From Planctomycetota bacterium (GTDB lineage Bacteria; Planctomycetota; GCA-2746535), in NCBI GenBank assembly GCA_002746535.1, contig NVWA01000020.1, forward strand, positions 30,652-94,651: a stretch of 64,000 nt of DNA. The letters are read 5' to 3'. The position numbers and the translations under genes were made by a program. The notes under the pieces were generated by a model. That model was not told the DNA's origin. It ran no database searches and was given only the letters and a program-made list of their open reading frames with translations. This document shows positions 55,313 to 63,933 of this stretch, piece after piece. How positions within the stretch are numbered: position 1 is the stretch's first letter; each line of letters opens with the position of its first letter.

Positions 55313-55967
55313 AATCAATTCACTTTTAAAAGACACTCTAAACTTTTTTAAAGAACAAAAATTCGCACTACCAAAGTGGGCCACATGGAGCCCAGAGAAC
55401 TGGAAAGAATCCCCTGAGCTTTCTGCCAAAATGAAATCACTACAATTAGGCTGGGATGTTACCGACTTCGGAACAAAGGACTTTTACAAAACAGGTTTAA
55501 TTTTATTTTGTCTTCGAAACGGTAATTTGAAAAATAAATCATCCAAACCCTATGCTGAAAAAATCATGGTAGTCAGAGAAGATCAAGAGACTCCACTGCA
55601 TTTCCATACTTTTAAAGAAGAAGATATTATTAATCGTGGAGGTGGTAAATTAGTTTTAGAGCTTTACCATAAAAACAGTGATGGCCAACTTGATACAGAA
55701 TCAAATGTTATTGCAAGTATTGATGAAATAGAAACGACCGTCAAGCCTGGTGAAAAAATTATTTTAGAAACGGGTCAAAGCATTACGCTATCACAAAATA
55801 TTTTCCACCGGTTCTATGGATTAAAAGGCGAAGGTAAAGTTTTGACAGGAGAAGTTTCAAGAGTAAACGATGATTTAATAGACAATACTTTTTTAAAGGC
55901 TCCTGGTCGATTTGCTCAAATTGAAGAAGATGAATCACCTCTTTATCCCTTGTGGTCAGAATTATAA
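55299..55967 (+). CDS. D-lyxose/D-mannose isomerase (cupin type)
   Basis: 222 residues. The sequence follows the D-lyxose isomerase family of E. coli O157 type: 'KFALPKWATWSPENW', 'GWDVTDFGTKDF', then the metal motif HFHTFKEEDIINRGGG. The four expected ligands are His101, His103, Glu108 and His170 (HRFYG), close to His103/His105/Glu110/His171 that I recall for the E. coli enzyme. The family converts D-lyxose to D-xylulose and D-mannose to D-fructose, using Mn2+. Its position between a dehydrogenase and a PfkB kinase fits a catabolic operon. Confidence 0.88.
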   Translation: MKRSEINSLLKDTLNFFKEQKFALPKWATWSPENWKESPELSAKMKSLQLGWDVTDFGTKDFYKTGLILFCLRNGNLKNKSSKPYAEKIMVVREDQETPLHFHTFKEEDIINRGGGKLVLELYHKNSDGQLDTESNVIASIDEIETTVKPGEKIILETGQSITLSQNIFHRFYGLKGEGKVLTGEVSRVNDDLIDNTFLKAPGRFAQIEEDESPLYPLWSEL

Positions 55968-55985
55968 AATTTTAGGAAATCGAAC

Positions 55986-56996
55986 ATGAATGGAATTGTC
56001 TGCGCTGGAAATTGGGTTCTCGATCAAGTCAAAATCATTGGCACTTGGCCTAAAAAAGGAGAACTTAGCAATATACTCAGTGAAACTAGCGGGCCAGGTG
56101 GATCTCCATTTAATCTATTAGTAGACTATGCTCATCTTGGTGTCAATTTTCCTACTTGGGGAATGGGATGTATTGGTGATGATAGTTTAGGAAAACTGAT
56201 CCTTGAAATATGTGCCAAAGAAAACATCAATATAGAACATTTAAATGTCCTAAAAAATATTGCGACAAGTTATACAGATGTGATGAGCTTAAAAGATTCA
56301 GGTGAACGTACCTTTTTTCATTGTCGAGGAGCCAATGCTAAATTCTCACCACAACACATTTCACTAGATAAATTAAAACTTTTAAACCCAAAAATATTTC
56401 ACATAGGTTATTTATTGCTCTTAGATGAAATGGATAAAAAAAATTCAGCTGGAGAAGTTGTAATTGCTGAACTTCTAAAAAATATTCAAGCTATGGGTAT
56501 TCAAACTAGTGTTGATGTTGTTACAGAAGCATCCACTCGATTTAAAGAAGTCGTCAAACCTTGCCTTAATTATATAGACCACTTAATAATCAATGAAGTT
56601 GAAGCAGGAAATATTTCAGACATATCAATTCGACAAGAGGATGGCTCCGTCGATATCGAACAGGCTAAAAAAGCTGCAACATTATTGCTGACAGAAGGAG
56701 TCAATGAAACTGTCGTTATCCATTTTCCAGAAGGAGCCATTTGGGCCCAAACAGATACACAACCTATATACCAAATGTCGCTCAATATTCCCGTCGAAGA
56801 TATTATTGGAACTGTCGGTGCTGGAGATGCTTTTTGCGCTGGAACGTTATGGGGAATTCACAATGGTTGGGACCCTAAAAAGACCTTAACCATGGCAAGT
56901 GGTATCGCAGCCGCTAGCTTACAAGCAGCCAACACCACTGATGGCATTGGCTCTCAAGATGATGTCGAAAATCTAATCAAAAAATATCTGCCATAA
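55986..56996 (+). CDS. PfkB family carbohydrate kinase
   Basis: 336 residues with PfkB family motifs: 'GPGGSPFNLLVDYAHLG' (substrate side, N-terminal), 'GMGCIGDDSLGKLI' and the catalytic anion hole 'GTVGAGDAFCAGTLWG' containing the base Asp. It starts 18 bases after the isomerase and is the last gene of the operon. It likely phosphorylates the ketose formed by the isomerase before aldol cleavage. Whether the product is a 1-phosphate or another phosphate cannot be read from sequence. No terminator was found in the 9-base gap to the convergent gene. Confidence 0.88.
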   Translation: MNGIVCAGNWVLDQVKIIGTWPKKGELSNILSETSGPGGSPFNLLVDYAHLGVNFPTWGMGCIGDDSLGKLILEICAKENINIEHLNVLKNIATSYTDVMSLKDSGERTFFHCRGANAKFSPQHISLDKLKLLNPKIFHIGYLLLLDEMDKKNSAGEVVIAELLKNIQAMGIQTSVDVVTEASTRFKEVVKPCLNYIDHLIINEVEAGNISDISIRQEDGSVDIEQAKKAATLLLTEGVNETVVIHFPEGAIWAQTDTQPIYQMSLNIPVEDIIGTVGAGDAFCAGTLWGIHNGWDPKKTLTMASGIAAASLQAANTTDGIGSQDDVENLIKKYLP

Positions 56997-57005
56997 AGAT
57001 CATGG

Positions 57006-57326
57006 TTACTCATCAATGACTGTTCCATCTTCTTCCCAAGACTCTATAGAAATCAATTTACCCTTCTCATAAACAGCAACATAACTTTTATTGCCATTCT
57101 CAAAATAGCCTCGAGATTTCCCATGCATTAGACCTTCTTCGAATTCAATTTGTTCGATTTTATTTTTAGTCTTCTCATCATATATAAGAGCCGTACCTGC
57201 AAAAGGTTTTCCTGTAATCTTATCAAAAGCCATATCACCCGATCTACGCAAATCTTTCATATCGACTGTCACTGAACCACAAGAACATAAAAATATGCTA
57301 AAAATTATTGCCCACAGATATCTCAT
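57006..57326 (-). CDS. Small lipoprotein with MORN-2-like repeats
   Basis: 106 residues. A lipobox (IIFSIFLCSCGS) marks it as a lipoprotein. The rest has two or three MORN-2/YwqK-like strands ('IEQIEFEEGLMHGKSRGYFE', 'GNKSYVAVYEKGKLISIESW') of the sort annotated as YwqK antitoxin-like repeats. There is no toxin partner, so that label should not be taken as function. It lies tail-to-tail with the kinase gene, 9 bases apart. Confidence 0.65.
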   Translation of the reverse strand: MRYLWAIIFSIFLCSCGSVTVDMKDLRRSGDMAFDKITGKPFAGTALIYDEKTKNKIEQIEFEEGLMHGKSRGYFENGNKSYVAVYEKGKLISIESWEEDGTVIDE

Positions 57327-57430
57327 TTCCCCACCTTTACTTTTTATTAACCAATCAGACTATAAGGTTAACAATTTAGCCAATAAATCATTCAACTCAA
57401 TATAATTAGCCAATTTGCAACACTTTCTAA

Positions 57431-58303
57431 TTAAGAATATCGTGATAATAGCTTATCAACTGGCCATGCCAATTTATCTATACCAGGAATTTCATTTAAA
57501 ACTTTTTTACCATTTGGCACAGCTCCCCAAGCGGTCAATGTAAAACATTCATATTGCCCCTCTTTTTTTAAACCAAACCCTTTACTTAATGAAGCTCTGC
57601 GCTCTTTCAAAACATCCGTCCAATCTTCTAAATTTTCAGGAACTCTCGAAATATGATTTCGTCCAACCCAAGGTAACCATTCCATGATTTGGGATTTGTG
57701 ACAATAAGACATAGCAGCAACCACATCAATTACGCTAGAAGTATCAACGGCAAAATCGATAAGATTATCTTCATGCATGTAACCATCCGTATAATTTATT
57801 ATGACGGGTACTTCAATATATTCAGTTTGTGTCTCATCTTCTACAGGGTATTCTTCAAGATAACAATGTGGCACATTAATCATATACGCAACTTTCCTTA
57901 CAGCATCGGCAACAGCAACATGATCGATATGAATTCCCGCAGTAGTACTACTAGGCATGGGAGGACAAAAAATATAATCAGGTTTAAAATCACGTATTGA
58001 TTTCCATAAAGATGCCAATAAAGGTGCATTAACAAATAAGCAGCCTTCTCTTGGATATTCCCCGTTGGGATATTTTAAAAACTCGACATCATACCCACCT
58101 ATTTTAGCTGATTCTAACTGCTCCTGTCTTCTAGCTACTCCAGTTTCTTTTTTGGTCATGAAATGATGCCCCGCTTCACCATTGGTGCAAACAACAACTT
58201 TTGTTTCTAACTCGTCTCCTAATTTATTTTTCCAAAGAGTAAACAAGCCACCACCGGTGAATTCAAAATCATCAAAATGAGCATGAATTGACATAATCTT
58301 CAT
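57431..58303 (-). CDS. PIG-L/LmbE family deacetylase
   Basis: 290 residues beginning MKIMSIHAHFDDFEFTGGG. The zinc-binding signature is AHFDDFE, with Phe in place of the usual Pro of AHPDD; His9 and Asp12 are the expected ligand positions. The third ligand region GIHIDHVAVADAV is present. Family members remove N-acetyl groups from amino sugars or related glycoconjugates. No signal peptide is seen. It stands opposite the sugar operon and next to a 2-hydroxyacid dehydrogenase; a role in amino-sugar processing is inferred. Confidence 0.85.
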   Translation of the reverse strand: MKIMSIHAHFDDFEFTGGGLFTLWKNKLGDELETKVVVCTNGEAGHHFMTKKETGVARRQEQLESAKIGGYDVEFLKYPNGEYPREGCLFVNAPLLASLWKSIRDFKPDYIFCPPMPSSTTAGIHIDHVAVADAVRKVAYMINVPHCYLEEYPVEDETQTEYIEVPVIINYTDGYMHEDNLIDFAVDTSSVIDVVAAMSYCHKSQIMEWLPWVGRNHISRVPENLEDWTDVLKERRASLSKGFGLKKEGQYECFTLTAWGAVPNGKKVLNEIPGIDKLAWPVDKLLSRYS

Positions 58304-58454
58304 AATAATCTATCTCGCAAAAATGAATTTAAATATAACATTTATTAATCTAGGATGAAGGACATATAATATTTTTTTGATTAATTATTATAAGTTTCAC
58401 CTACATATATAATTTGTATAATAATTTTTTTAAATTTTAGGATTAATTAAATAA

Positions 58455-59408
58455 ATGACGACAAAAATTGCCTTAGTATCAAAGATGTCACAAGATGAGC
58501 AAAACACCTTATCTAATCAATTTGATATTAACTTAGAGTATTATAATGATAGACGTGATGACTTAGCAAAAGAAGGTGCTGACATAGAAATTGTCTATGG
58601 GAATGTTCGACCTTTTGAATTACCTAGTTTACCAAATTTAAAATGGATCCAGGCAACTTGGGCAGGAATCGAAAACCTATGTTACCCTGAAATGATCGAC
58701 AGAAACCTGATTGTAACAAACATCAGAGGTGCCGCAGCAGACGCGATGACGGAACATGTCATCTCAGGATTATTATATTTTTTGAGAGATCTTCCTGGTC
58801 ATGATTTAGCCAATCAAAAAAGTCAATGGAAACGATCGCTTTCCATTTCTCTTTTAAAAAATACCACCATTTTATTATTGGGTACCGGGGGTATTGGTTT
58901 ACGATTAATTGAACTATTAAATGCCTTTGGCTGCCACGTAATTGGTGTAAATTCAGATGGTCATGCTGTTTCTGGATGTGAGAGTTGTATACCGTTAGAA
59001 AAAGCACTTAATCAATTACAAAATGTTGATCATATCATATGCACGTTACCCTTTACCCCGCAAACAAATAATTTAATCGGCAAAGAATGGTTTGATGCCA
59101 TGAATCAACACACCGTTTTCGTAAATATAAGTCGTGGTAAAATAGTCAATGAATCTAATCTTATAGATGCGATTAACAACAAAACTATTAGAGGTGCCTT
59201 TTTAGATGTGACCGCTCAAGAGCCATTACCTGAAGATTCGCCATTATGGAAATGTGAAAATATTTTTATCACTGGTCATCGTTCTTATTCCCCAGGTAAT
59301 CCACAAATCAATCCACCCTTTGAAGCTTTTAAAACAAATCTTGAGTTTTATTTAAAAGACAATCACGAAAAAATGATCCATGTTATCGATTTTAAAAAAG
59401 GTTACTAA
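58455..59408 (+). CDS. D-isomer-specific 2-hydroxyacid dehydrogenase
   Basis: 317 residues. The NAD-binding motif LLGTGGIGLRLIELLNAFG lies around residues 137-155. Catalytic residues are the Arg in NISRGKIVNE, the Glu in DVTAQEPLPEDSPLW and the His in TGHRSYSPGN. The layout and length are normal for the family (GyaR/SerA/phosphonate-type). Candidate -10 sequences (TATAAT near 58.417 kb) precede it. It is followed after 45 bases by a GNAT and a sulfatase in the same direction. Substrate unknown; possibly a sugar-derived 2-oxo acid. Confidence 0.88.
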   Translation: MTTKIALVSKMSQDEQNTLSNQFDINLEYYNDRRDDLAKEGADIEIVYGNVRPFELPSLPNLKWIQATWAGIENLCYPEMIDRNLIVTNIRGAAADAMTEHVISGLLYFLRDLPGHDLANQKSQWKRSLSISLLKNTTILLLGTGGIGLRLIELLNAFGCHVIGVNSDGHAVSGCESCIPLEKALNQLQNVDHIICTLPFTPQTNNLIGKEWFDAMNQHTVFVNISRGKIVNESNLIDAINNKTIRGAFLDVTAQEPLPEDSPLWKCENIFITGHRSYSPGNPQINPPFEAFKTNLEFYLKDNHEKMIHVIDFKKGY

Positions 59409-59453
59409 AATTCAATAGCCACCACATAAATATTATTGTAGAAAGGAAATAAA

Positions 59454-59879
59454 ATGAATATCAAAATTACAGAAACAGACGATGAGTTAAGTAGGTGTTT
59501 TCAGGTAATGAAACAATTGAGACCTCATTTAACCAAAGAAGAATATATCGCCAGTGTAAAACGGCAACAAAAAGAATGCGATTATAAAACTGCCTATTGT
59601 GAAGATGAGGGAAATGTTGTGGCCGTAGCTGGTTTCCGAATGTCCGAATGTCTTTGTGACGGAAAATTCATCTATATTAACGATCTAGTAAGTGATGAAG
59701 CCAATAGATCTAAAGGTTATGGAGAAAAACTTTTTGAATGGACTTTCAACTATGCCAAAGAAAATGGATGTTTAGAATTGAGCCTTGATTCTGGAGTACA
59801 AAGGTTTGATGCTCACCGATTTTATTTGAAAAAGAAAATGAAAATTTCAAGCCACCATTTTAGCATACCCCTAATTTAA
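59454..59879 (+). CDS. GNAT family N-acetyltransferase
   Basis: 141 residues; GAAAGGA lies eight bases upstream of the ATG. A full small GNAT fold is visible: 'MKQLRPHLTKEEYIASV' helix, central 'GNVVAVAGFRMSE' strand, acetyl-CoA motif 'VSDEANRSKGYGEKLFEW' and a terminal 'DSGVQRFDAHRFYLKKKM'. Its stop codon is directly followed by the ATG of the sulfatase, so the two are expressed together. The acceptor is unknown. Confidence 0.85.
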   Translation: MNIKITETDDELSRCFQVMKQLRPHLTKEEYIASVKRQQKECDYKTAYCEDEGNVVAVAGFRMSECLCDGKFIYINDLVSDEANRSKGYGEKLFEWTFNYAKENGCLELSLDSGVQRFDAHRFYLKKKMKISSHHFSIPLI

Positions 59880-61193
59880 ATGAAGATGGATAAAAAACCA
59901 AACATTCTTTTCATCTTAACCGATCAACAAAGCTTCTCTATGATGAGCTGCATGGGTAATCAATATGTCAAGACCCCTGCTATAGATAGTCTTGCAAAAG
60001 ATGGGATTCGCTTCGACAGAGCTTATTGCACAAATCCCGTCTGCACTCCTTCCCGATTTAGCCTGTTAACGGGTCTAATGCCAAGTGCAATTGATGTTCG
60101 CAGTAATGAATTTAAAAGAGAACCTGTACCATCCTACATAATAGATAATGGTCTTGGGAGGTTAATGGAAGAAGGTGGATATGATGTTGGGTATGGCGGC
60201 AAAGTTCATTTGCCAAAAATGGGAATTGAAGATCTAGGATTTCCTGTTATTTCAAAAGATGAACGAGATATTCTAGTAGAAGATTGCACAAAATTTATTG
60301 AACAATCAAGAGACAAACCATTTTTCCTGACGGCATCATTAATAAACCCACACGACATTTGTTATATGGCAATCAGAGAACACCCTGTTGATGAACCACA
60401 AGTCAGTATTTTAAAAAACGGCCAGGTTGAAGTAGCTGAATTAGAAGTAGCCTTAGAACTACCAGAAGGGGTTTCTAAAAAAGAATTCTTTGAATCATAT
60501 TGCCCTCCCCTACCAGCTAATTACCTACCACAAGCAGATGAACCTGATGGGATTGCAGAAATTATTAACAAAAGATTATTCAAAAAGAACGCCAGAGAGA
60601 ATTTTACTGAAAAACAATGGCGAATGCATCGTTGGGCTTATAGTAAGTTAACCGAACGAGTCGATCGGCAAATTGCTGGAATTCTTGAGACCTTAAAGAA
60701 AAATAATTTATACGATAATACGCTAATTATTTTCACTAGCGATCATGGAGATCTTGACGCTTCTCATAAAATGGAACATAAAACGGCTCTCTATGATGAA
60801 GCTTGTCATATTCCATTTATCATTTCTTATCCTGATCAATTAAAAAAGAATGTTATCGACACAAACCATTTAATATCCAATGGATTAGATTTAATCCCTA
60901 CTATTTGTGATTTTGCCGGCATCAAAACACCCGATTATCTAGAAGGCAAAAGCATCCGGCCATTATGTGAAAAGAATAATGATTCGAAATGGCGAGAACA
61001 TCTACAAATTGAAAGTGAATTTGGAAGAATGGTCATTACCAAAGATTTTAAATATGCTCTTTACGATAACGGTGATCACAAAGAACAATTGTATGACATT
61101 AACAATGACCCTGGTGAAATGAAAAATTCAAAAAATGATTTCCCCGAAGAATTAACAAGACACCAAAAAATATACCAGCAATATTTTTCTTAA
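59880..61193 (+). CDS. Type I sulfatase (formylglycine-dependent), no signal peptide
   Basis: 437 residues from the ATG at 59880 (a second ATG at 59886 is equally possible). The N-terminus PNILFILTDQQS carries the metal-binding Asp of alkaline-phosphatase-superfamily sulfatases. Cys55 in CTPSRFSLLTG is the formylglycine precursor of the CxPSR motif, and 'IFTSDHGDLDASHKMEHK' gives the second metal site. No signal peptide is seen, so it would act in the cytoplasm on an imported sulfated molecule. Maturation needs a formylglycine-generating enzyme or anSME, not present in the window. Likely substrate class: sulfated sugars. Confidence 0.9.
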   Translation: MKMDKKPNILFILTDQQSFSMMSCMGNQYVKTPAIDSLAKDGIRFDRAYCTNPVCTPSRFSLLTGLMPSAIDVRSNEFKREPVPSYIIDNGLGRLMEEGGYDVGYGGKVHLPKMGIEDLGFPVISKDERDILVEDCTKFIEQSRDKPFFLTASLINPHDICYMAIREHPVDEPQVSILKNGQVEVAELEVALELPEGVSKKEFFESYCPPLPANYLPQADEPDGIAEIINKRLFKKNARENFTEKQWRMHRWAYSKLTERVDRQIAGILETLKKNNLYDNTLIIFTSDHGDLDASHKMEHKTALYDEACHIPFIISYPDQLKKNVIDTNHLISNGLDLIPTICDFAGIKTPDYLEGKSIRPLCEKNNDSKWREHLQIESEFGRMVITKDFKYALYDNGDHKEQLYDINNDPGEMKNSKNDFPEELTRHQKIYQQYFS

Positions 61194-61195
61194 TT

Positions 61196-61362
61196 TTCCT
61201 GGGAGAGCGAGCTGCCAGCTCGTCTTTTACTGAACAAAACCAATTTCAAACATTGGCGCATTCAACGTTAACGGCTTCAGGATAAAAAATATTGCAAATT
61301 CTTTGGCATAATGCATGATGTATACTAAGAAAAGACGAACTGGCAGCTCGCTCTCCCGGAAA
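61196..61362. repeat. 167-bp element with 33-bp inverted arms
   Basis: Bases 61196-61228 (TTCCTGGGAGAGCGAGCTG onward) and 61330-61362 are near-perfect inverted repeats, with one substitution and one 1-base indel, separated by 101 bp. Each arm contains its own GAGCTG-CCAGCTC palindrome. A partial copy lies at 47066-47096. The size and architecture match the 161-bp element at 8311-8471 although the arm sequences differ. Confidence 0.85.
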
Positions 61363-61388
61363 AAATGAATTTAGTAAATCTAAATAAA

Positions 61389-61407
61389 CAAAAGCTGGAA
61401 GCTTTTG
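61389..61407. terminator. Bidirectional terminator-like hairpin (repeat family member)
   Basis: CAAAAGC-TGGAA-GCTTTTG, a 7-bp perfect stem, lies 8 bases before the end of the minus-strand SDR gene in a convergent gap. It matches the reverse complement of the hairpin at 42407-42425 over about 23 bases. A partial relative occurs near 8575-8590. Confidence 0.6.
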
Positions 61408-61414
61408 CTACTTT

Positions 61415-62947
61415 CTACCAATCTATCGGAAAATAATCTTTCAAAAATTTCCCTGACCAATGTTCATTCGTATTGATGCCATCAAAAAAGGGATCACAAA
61501 CACGAGCAGCGCCATCAACGATGTCGAGTGGTGGATGAAAATCATATTTATCTTGCTTGTACTTTGAAAGAGCTACGGGATCTTCATCAGTGACCCAACC
61601 AGTGTCAACGGCATTAATATAGATACCGCATTTCGCCAAACCACGCGCTGAAGTATGCGTTAACATATTTAAAGCAGCCTTCGCCATATTTGTATGAGGG
61701 TGTCGATCAGCTTTTTTATACCGATGAAATTTACCTTCCATGGCAGTCACATTCACTATATGTTTTTTGCCAGTGACTTCTTTTTTCATCAAGGGAATTA
61801 ATCGATTGCATAAAACAAATGGACCGACGCTATTCACCAACTGAATCTCTAACATTTCAGCGGTACTTATTTCACCTAATCGTAAACGCCAACTATTTGT
61901 CGTACGCAAATCAACTTGTTGCAAGTCAGCATCAAGCTTACCAGCAGGAAAAATATTTTTTGTATCTAGTCCATCATCATGGGCATATGGAATTTGTGAT
62001 AATTTAGCAGATGAATGTAAACCCATACCTGGAATACTGGCATTCCAACTAACCGGTATAGCAGGGTCAGTCGTCTTAGAAGAAATTATTTTTTTGCATT
62101 CATCAAATTGACCTAATAATAAACGGCAATCATCCGGGAGATCATCAGGATTCTTCAATTCATGTTCCATCAAATGTGAATAAAAAGCAGGAGGCCTTCT
62201 AACTGTCTGCGCCGCATTGTTTATTAAGACATCCAATCTATTATATTTTTGAGAAATATATTCAGTAAACAATTCAACACTAGGGGTATGCCTTAAATCT
62301 AATCCATAGATATGCAAACGATTTTTCCATTGGGGGTAATCTTCTTCCTTAGCAAAACGCAATGCCGAATCAACAGGAAATCTTGTCGTCGCAATCACTT
62401 CTGCACCAGAACGCAACATCATTAATGTGCTATGATATCCTATTTTTAATCGTGAACCCGTAATTAGAGCCACTTGATCAGTCATGTCAGCTGTTTGAAA
62501 TCTTTTATTATAATTGACGTCACCACATTCCTGGCACATTGAATCGTAGAAATAGTGCAGGGAAGTAAATTCTTTTTTACAAACATAACAATTACGATAA
62601 GAATGTAATTCATTTTCTTCATCATCAATCTCCAATGCTTCCAATCGCTTGGGGGCATTAAAAACATCCGGCTGACGTGCCTTACGAATACCTGTATTAG
62701 AACGCATCTCTTTTTCTTTATTGGCAATCTTTTCTCTGGCTAATTTTTTTCTAGCCTTGCTACGTTTTTTAATTTCACCTTTATCAGGTCGAGCTAATCG
62801 CCCGGCAGAAGTCAACAATTGTATTCTCTGCTCATCTGTTAATAATGATAAGGAATCACTATCACCATCCAATTGGCGTAGTACATCCAAACATTGAAGA
62901 AGTTCTTCGGCTGAAAGAGGTTTTGAGTTTTTATTTGAATCCGTCAT
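61415..62947 (-). CDS. Atypical short-chain dehydrogenase-like protein with N-terminal zinc ribbon
   Basis: 510 residues, about twice the usual SDR length. Residues 1-115 are helical and very basic. A zinc ribbon follows (Cys120, 123, 138, 141), then an SDR Rossmann domain from about residue 158. The cofactor motif reads TGSRLKIG (residues 163-170), lacking the middle Gly of TGxxxGIG. The structural NNAA is intact ([13 protein letters not shown]). The catalytic YxxxK reads TNMAK near residue 420, so Tyr is replaced by Thr. '[17 protein letters not shown]' closes the fold. It may bind a nucleotide without classical dehydrogenase chemistry. Stand-alone gene. Confidence 0.75.
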   Translation of the reverse strand: MTDSNKNSKPLSAEELLQCLDVLRQLDGDSDSLSLLTDEQRIQLLTSAGRLARPDKGEIKKRSKARKKLAREKIANKEKEMRSNTGIRKARQPDVFNAPKRLEALEIDDEENELHSYRNCYVCKKEFTSLHYFYDSMCQECGDVNYNKRFQTADMTDQVALITGSRLKIGYHSTLMMLRSGAEVIATTRFPVDSALRFAKEEDYPQWKNRLHIYGLDLRHTPSVELFTEYISQKYNRLDVLINNAAQTVRRPPAFYSHLMEHELKNPDDLPDDCRLLLGQFDECKKIISSKTTDPAIPVSWNASIPGMGLHSSAKLSQIPYAHDDGLDTKNIFPAGKLDADLQQVDLRTTNSWRLRLGEISTAEMLEIQLVNSVGPFVLCNRLIPLMKKEVTGKKHIVNVTAMEGKFHRYKKADRHPHTNMAKAALNMLTHTSARGLAKCGIYINAVDTGWVTDEDPVALSKYKQDKYDFHPPLDIVDGAARVCDPFFDGINTNEHWSGKFLKDYFPIDW

Positions 62948-63074
62948 CTATTCATTCATTAAAAATTTAAAGGTCAATATTTTAATGAATACGGCAATAG
63001 AAGCAATGCTTCTTCTTGCTCTATAGAATTGGTCTAACGAATGAAACGTAAAAACCTTAAACATAAGATTACTA

Positions 63075-63917
63075 CTACTTGCTTTTTAATTTAATAGGCC
63101 TTGATTTTGTGAAATATTTAGAACTAAACTTTAAAGAAAAAGTTTTGTTAGATTTTGCCAAACCCTTTAAAGTCTTTTTTGTGTTGGCATCATAAATATA
63201 CCAAGTTCTTTTCAAGCCTGATTTAAACTTCCAATTCATTACATTATAAAGAATTTGCATCTGAGAATCACACTTATTTCCAAAAGCTAACATTTCTGTG
63301 GGTATCTTTTGTAACTGATAAAACCTATTATCAGTAAATAATTTATACCCCAATAAAAAGGCACACTTACTAAACTTTAAATTCGCAAGCGAATTAGGCA
63401 AGTTCACATTCATCATTTTAAATTCTAAACCAATAAATGTAGTATTCACAAATTCTAACAAACCCTTGGACGGGACATTCAAATCAAGTGGATATACAAT
63501 CCCTGCATTTGACCTAGCAAGAGTAGTATTTAAAATTATTCCACTATTATTTTCTAAAATTTTTAGGTATGCAAATGAAAGATATGCATATTCAATATGT
63601 AACTTAGCACCAATAAATCTGAGCCATTGAATTCCTTCTAATTTGGCCAACTTCCCCTTTTTGCCTTTCATAATTAGTGTCCCGTGAATGAATAGGCTTT
63701 TATCATGTTTTAATACCTTTATAACCGCACCGGGCAAGAGAGTAAGCGTCGCCCCTTTCTCAACCGTCATTGATTCGGTTAATATATAAGGCGCTTTACG
63801 GCCTTTCAATGTCAACGTCTTCGTTACTTTAGTAGGTAATTTAAATGGTTTCTTACTTTTTGCATCTATAAAACTTACTATTAAAAGTAAGAATATAATT
63901 AGAATAAATCTGTTCAT
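63075..63917 (-). CDS. Secreted beta-helix-like protein of unknown function
   Basis: 280 residues from the second ATG (63917), spaced seven bases from GGGAG; the ATG at 63920 is also possible. A signal peptide (FILIIFLLLIVSFIDA) is followed by 'APYILTESMTVEKGATLTLL' and 'PGAVIKVLKHDKSLFIHGTL', a pattern typical of the opening turns of right-handed beta-helix proteins. It continues with short strands and ends in a basic tail. It follows, after 16 bases, the end of another minus-strand gene, so the two may be co-transcribed. No catalytic residues identified. Confidence 0.6.
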   Translation of the reverse strand: MNRFILIIFLLLIVSFIDAKSKKPFKLPTKVTKTLTLKGRKAPYILTESMTVEKGATLTLLPGAVIKVLKHDKSLFIHGTLIMKGKKGKLAKLEGIQWLRFIGAKLHIEYAYLSFAYLKILENNSGIILNTTLARSNAGIVYPLDLNVPSKGLLEFVNTTFIGLEFKMMNVNLPNSLANLKFSKCAFLLGYKLFTDNRFYQLQKIPTEMLAFGNKCDSQMQILYNVMNWKFKSGLKRTWYIYDANTKKTLKGLAKSNKTFSLKFSSKYFTKSRPIKLKSK

Positions 63918-63933
63918 CATCTAACTCCCAATT

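Noticed and set aside
52583..56996. Myo-inositol (iol) catabolic operon
   Set aside because: A Gfo/Idh/MocA dehydrogenase, a PfkB kinase and an aldolase are shared with iol operons. IolB, IolD and IolE are absent and a lyxose isomerase is present instead, so iol names were not assigned.
57006..57326. Toxin-antitoxin system (YwqK-like antitoxin)
   Set aside because: The protein is a lipoprotein with MORN-like strands and has no toxin partner; the label is a family-name artefact.
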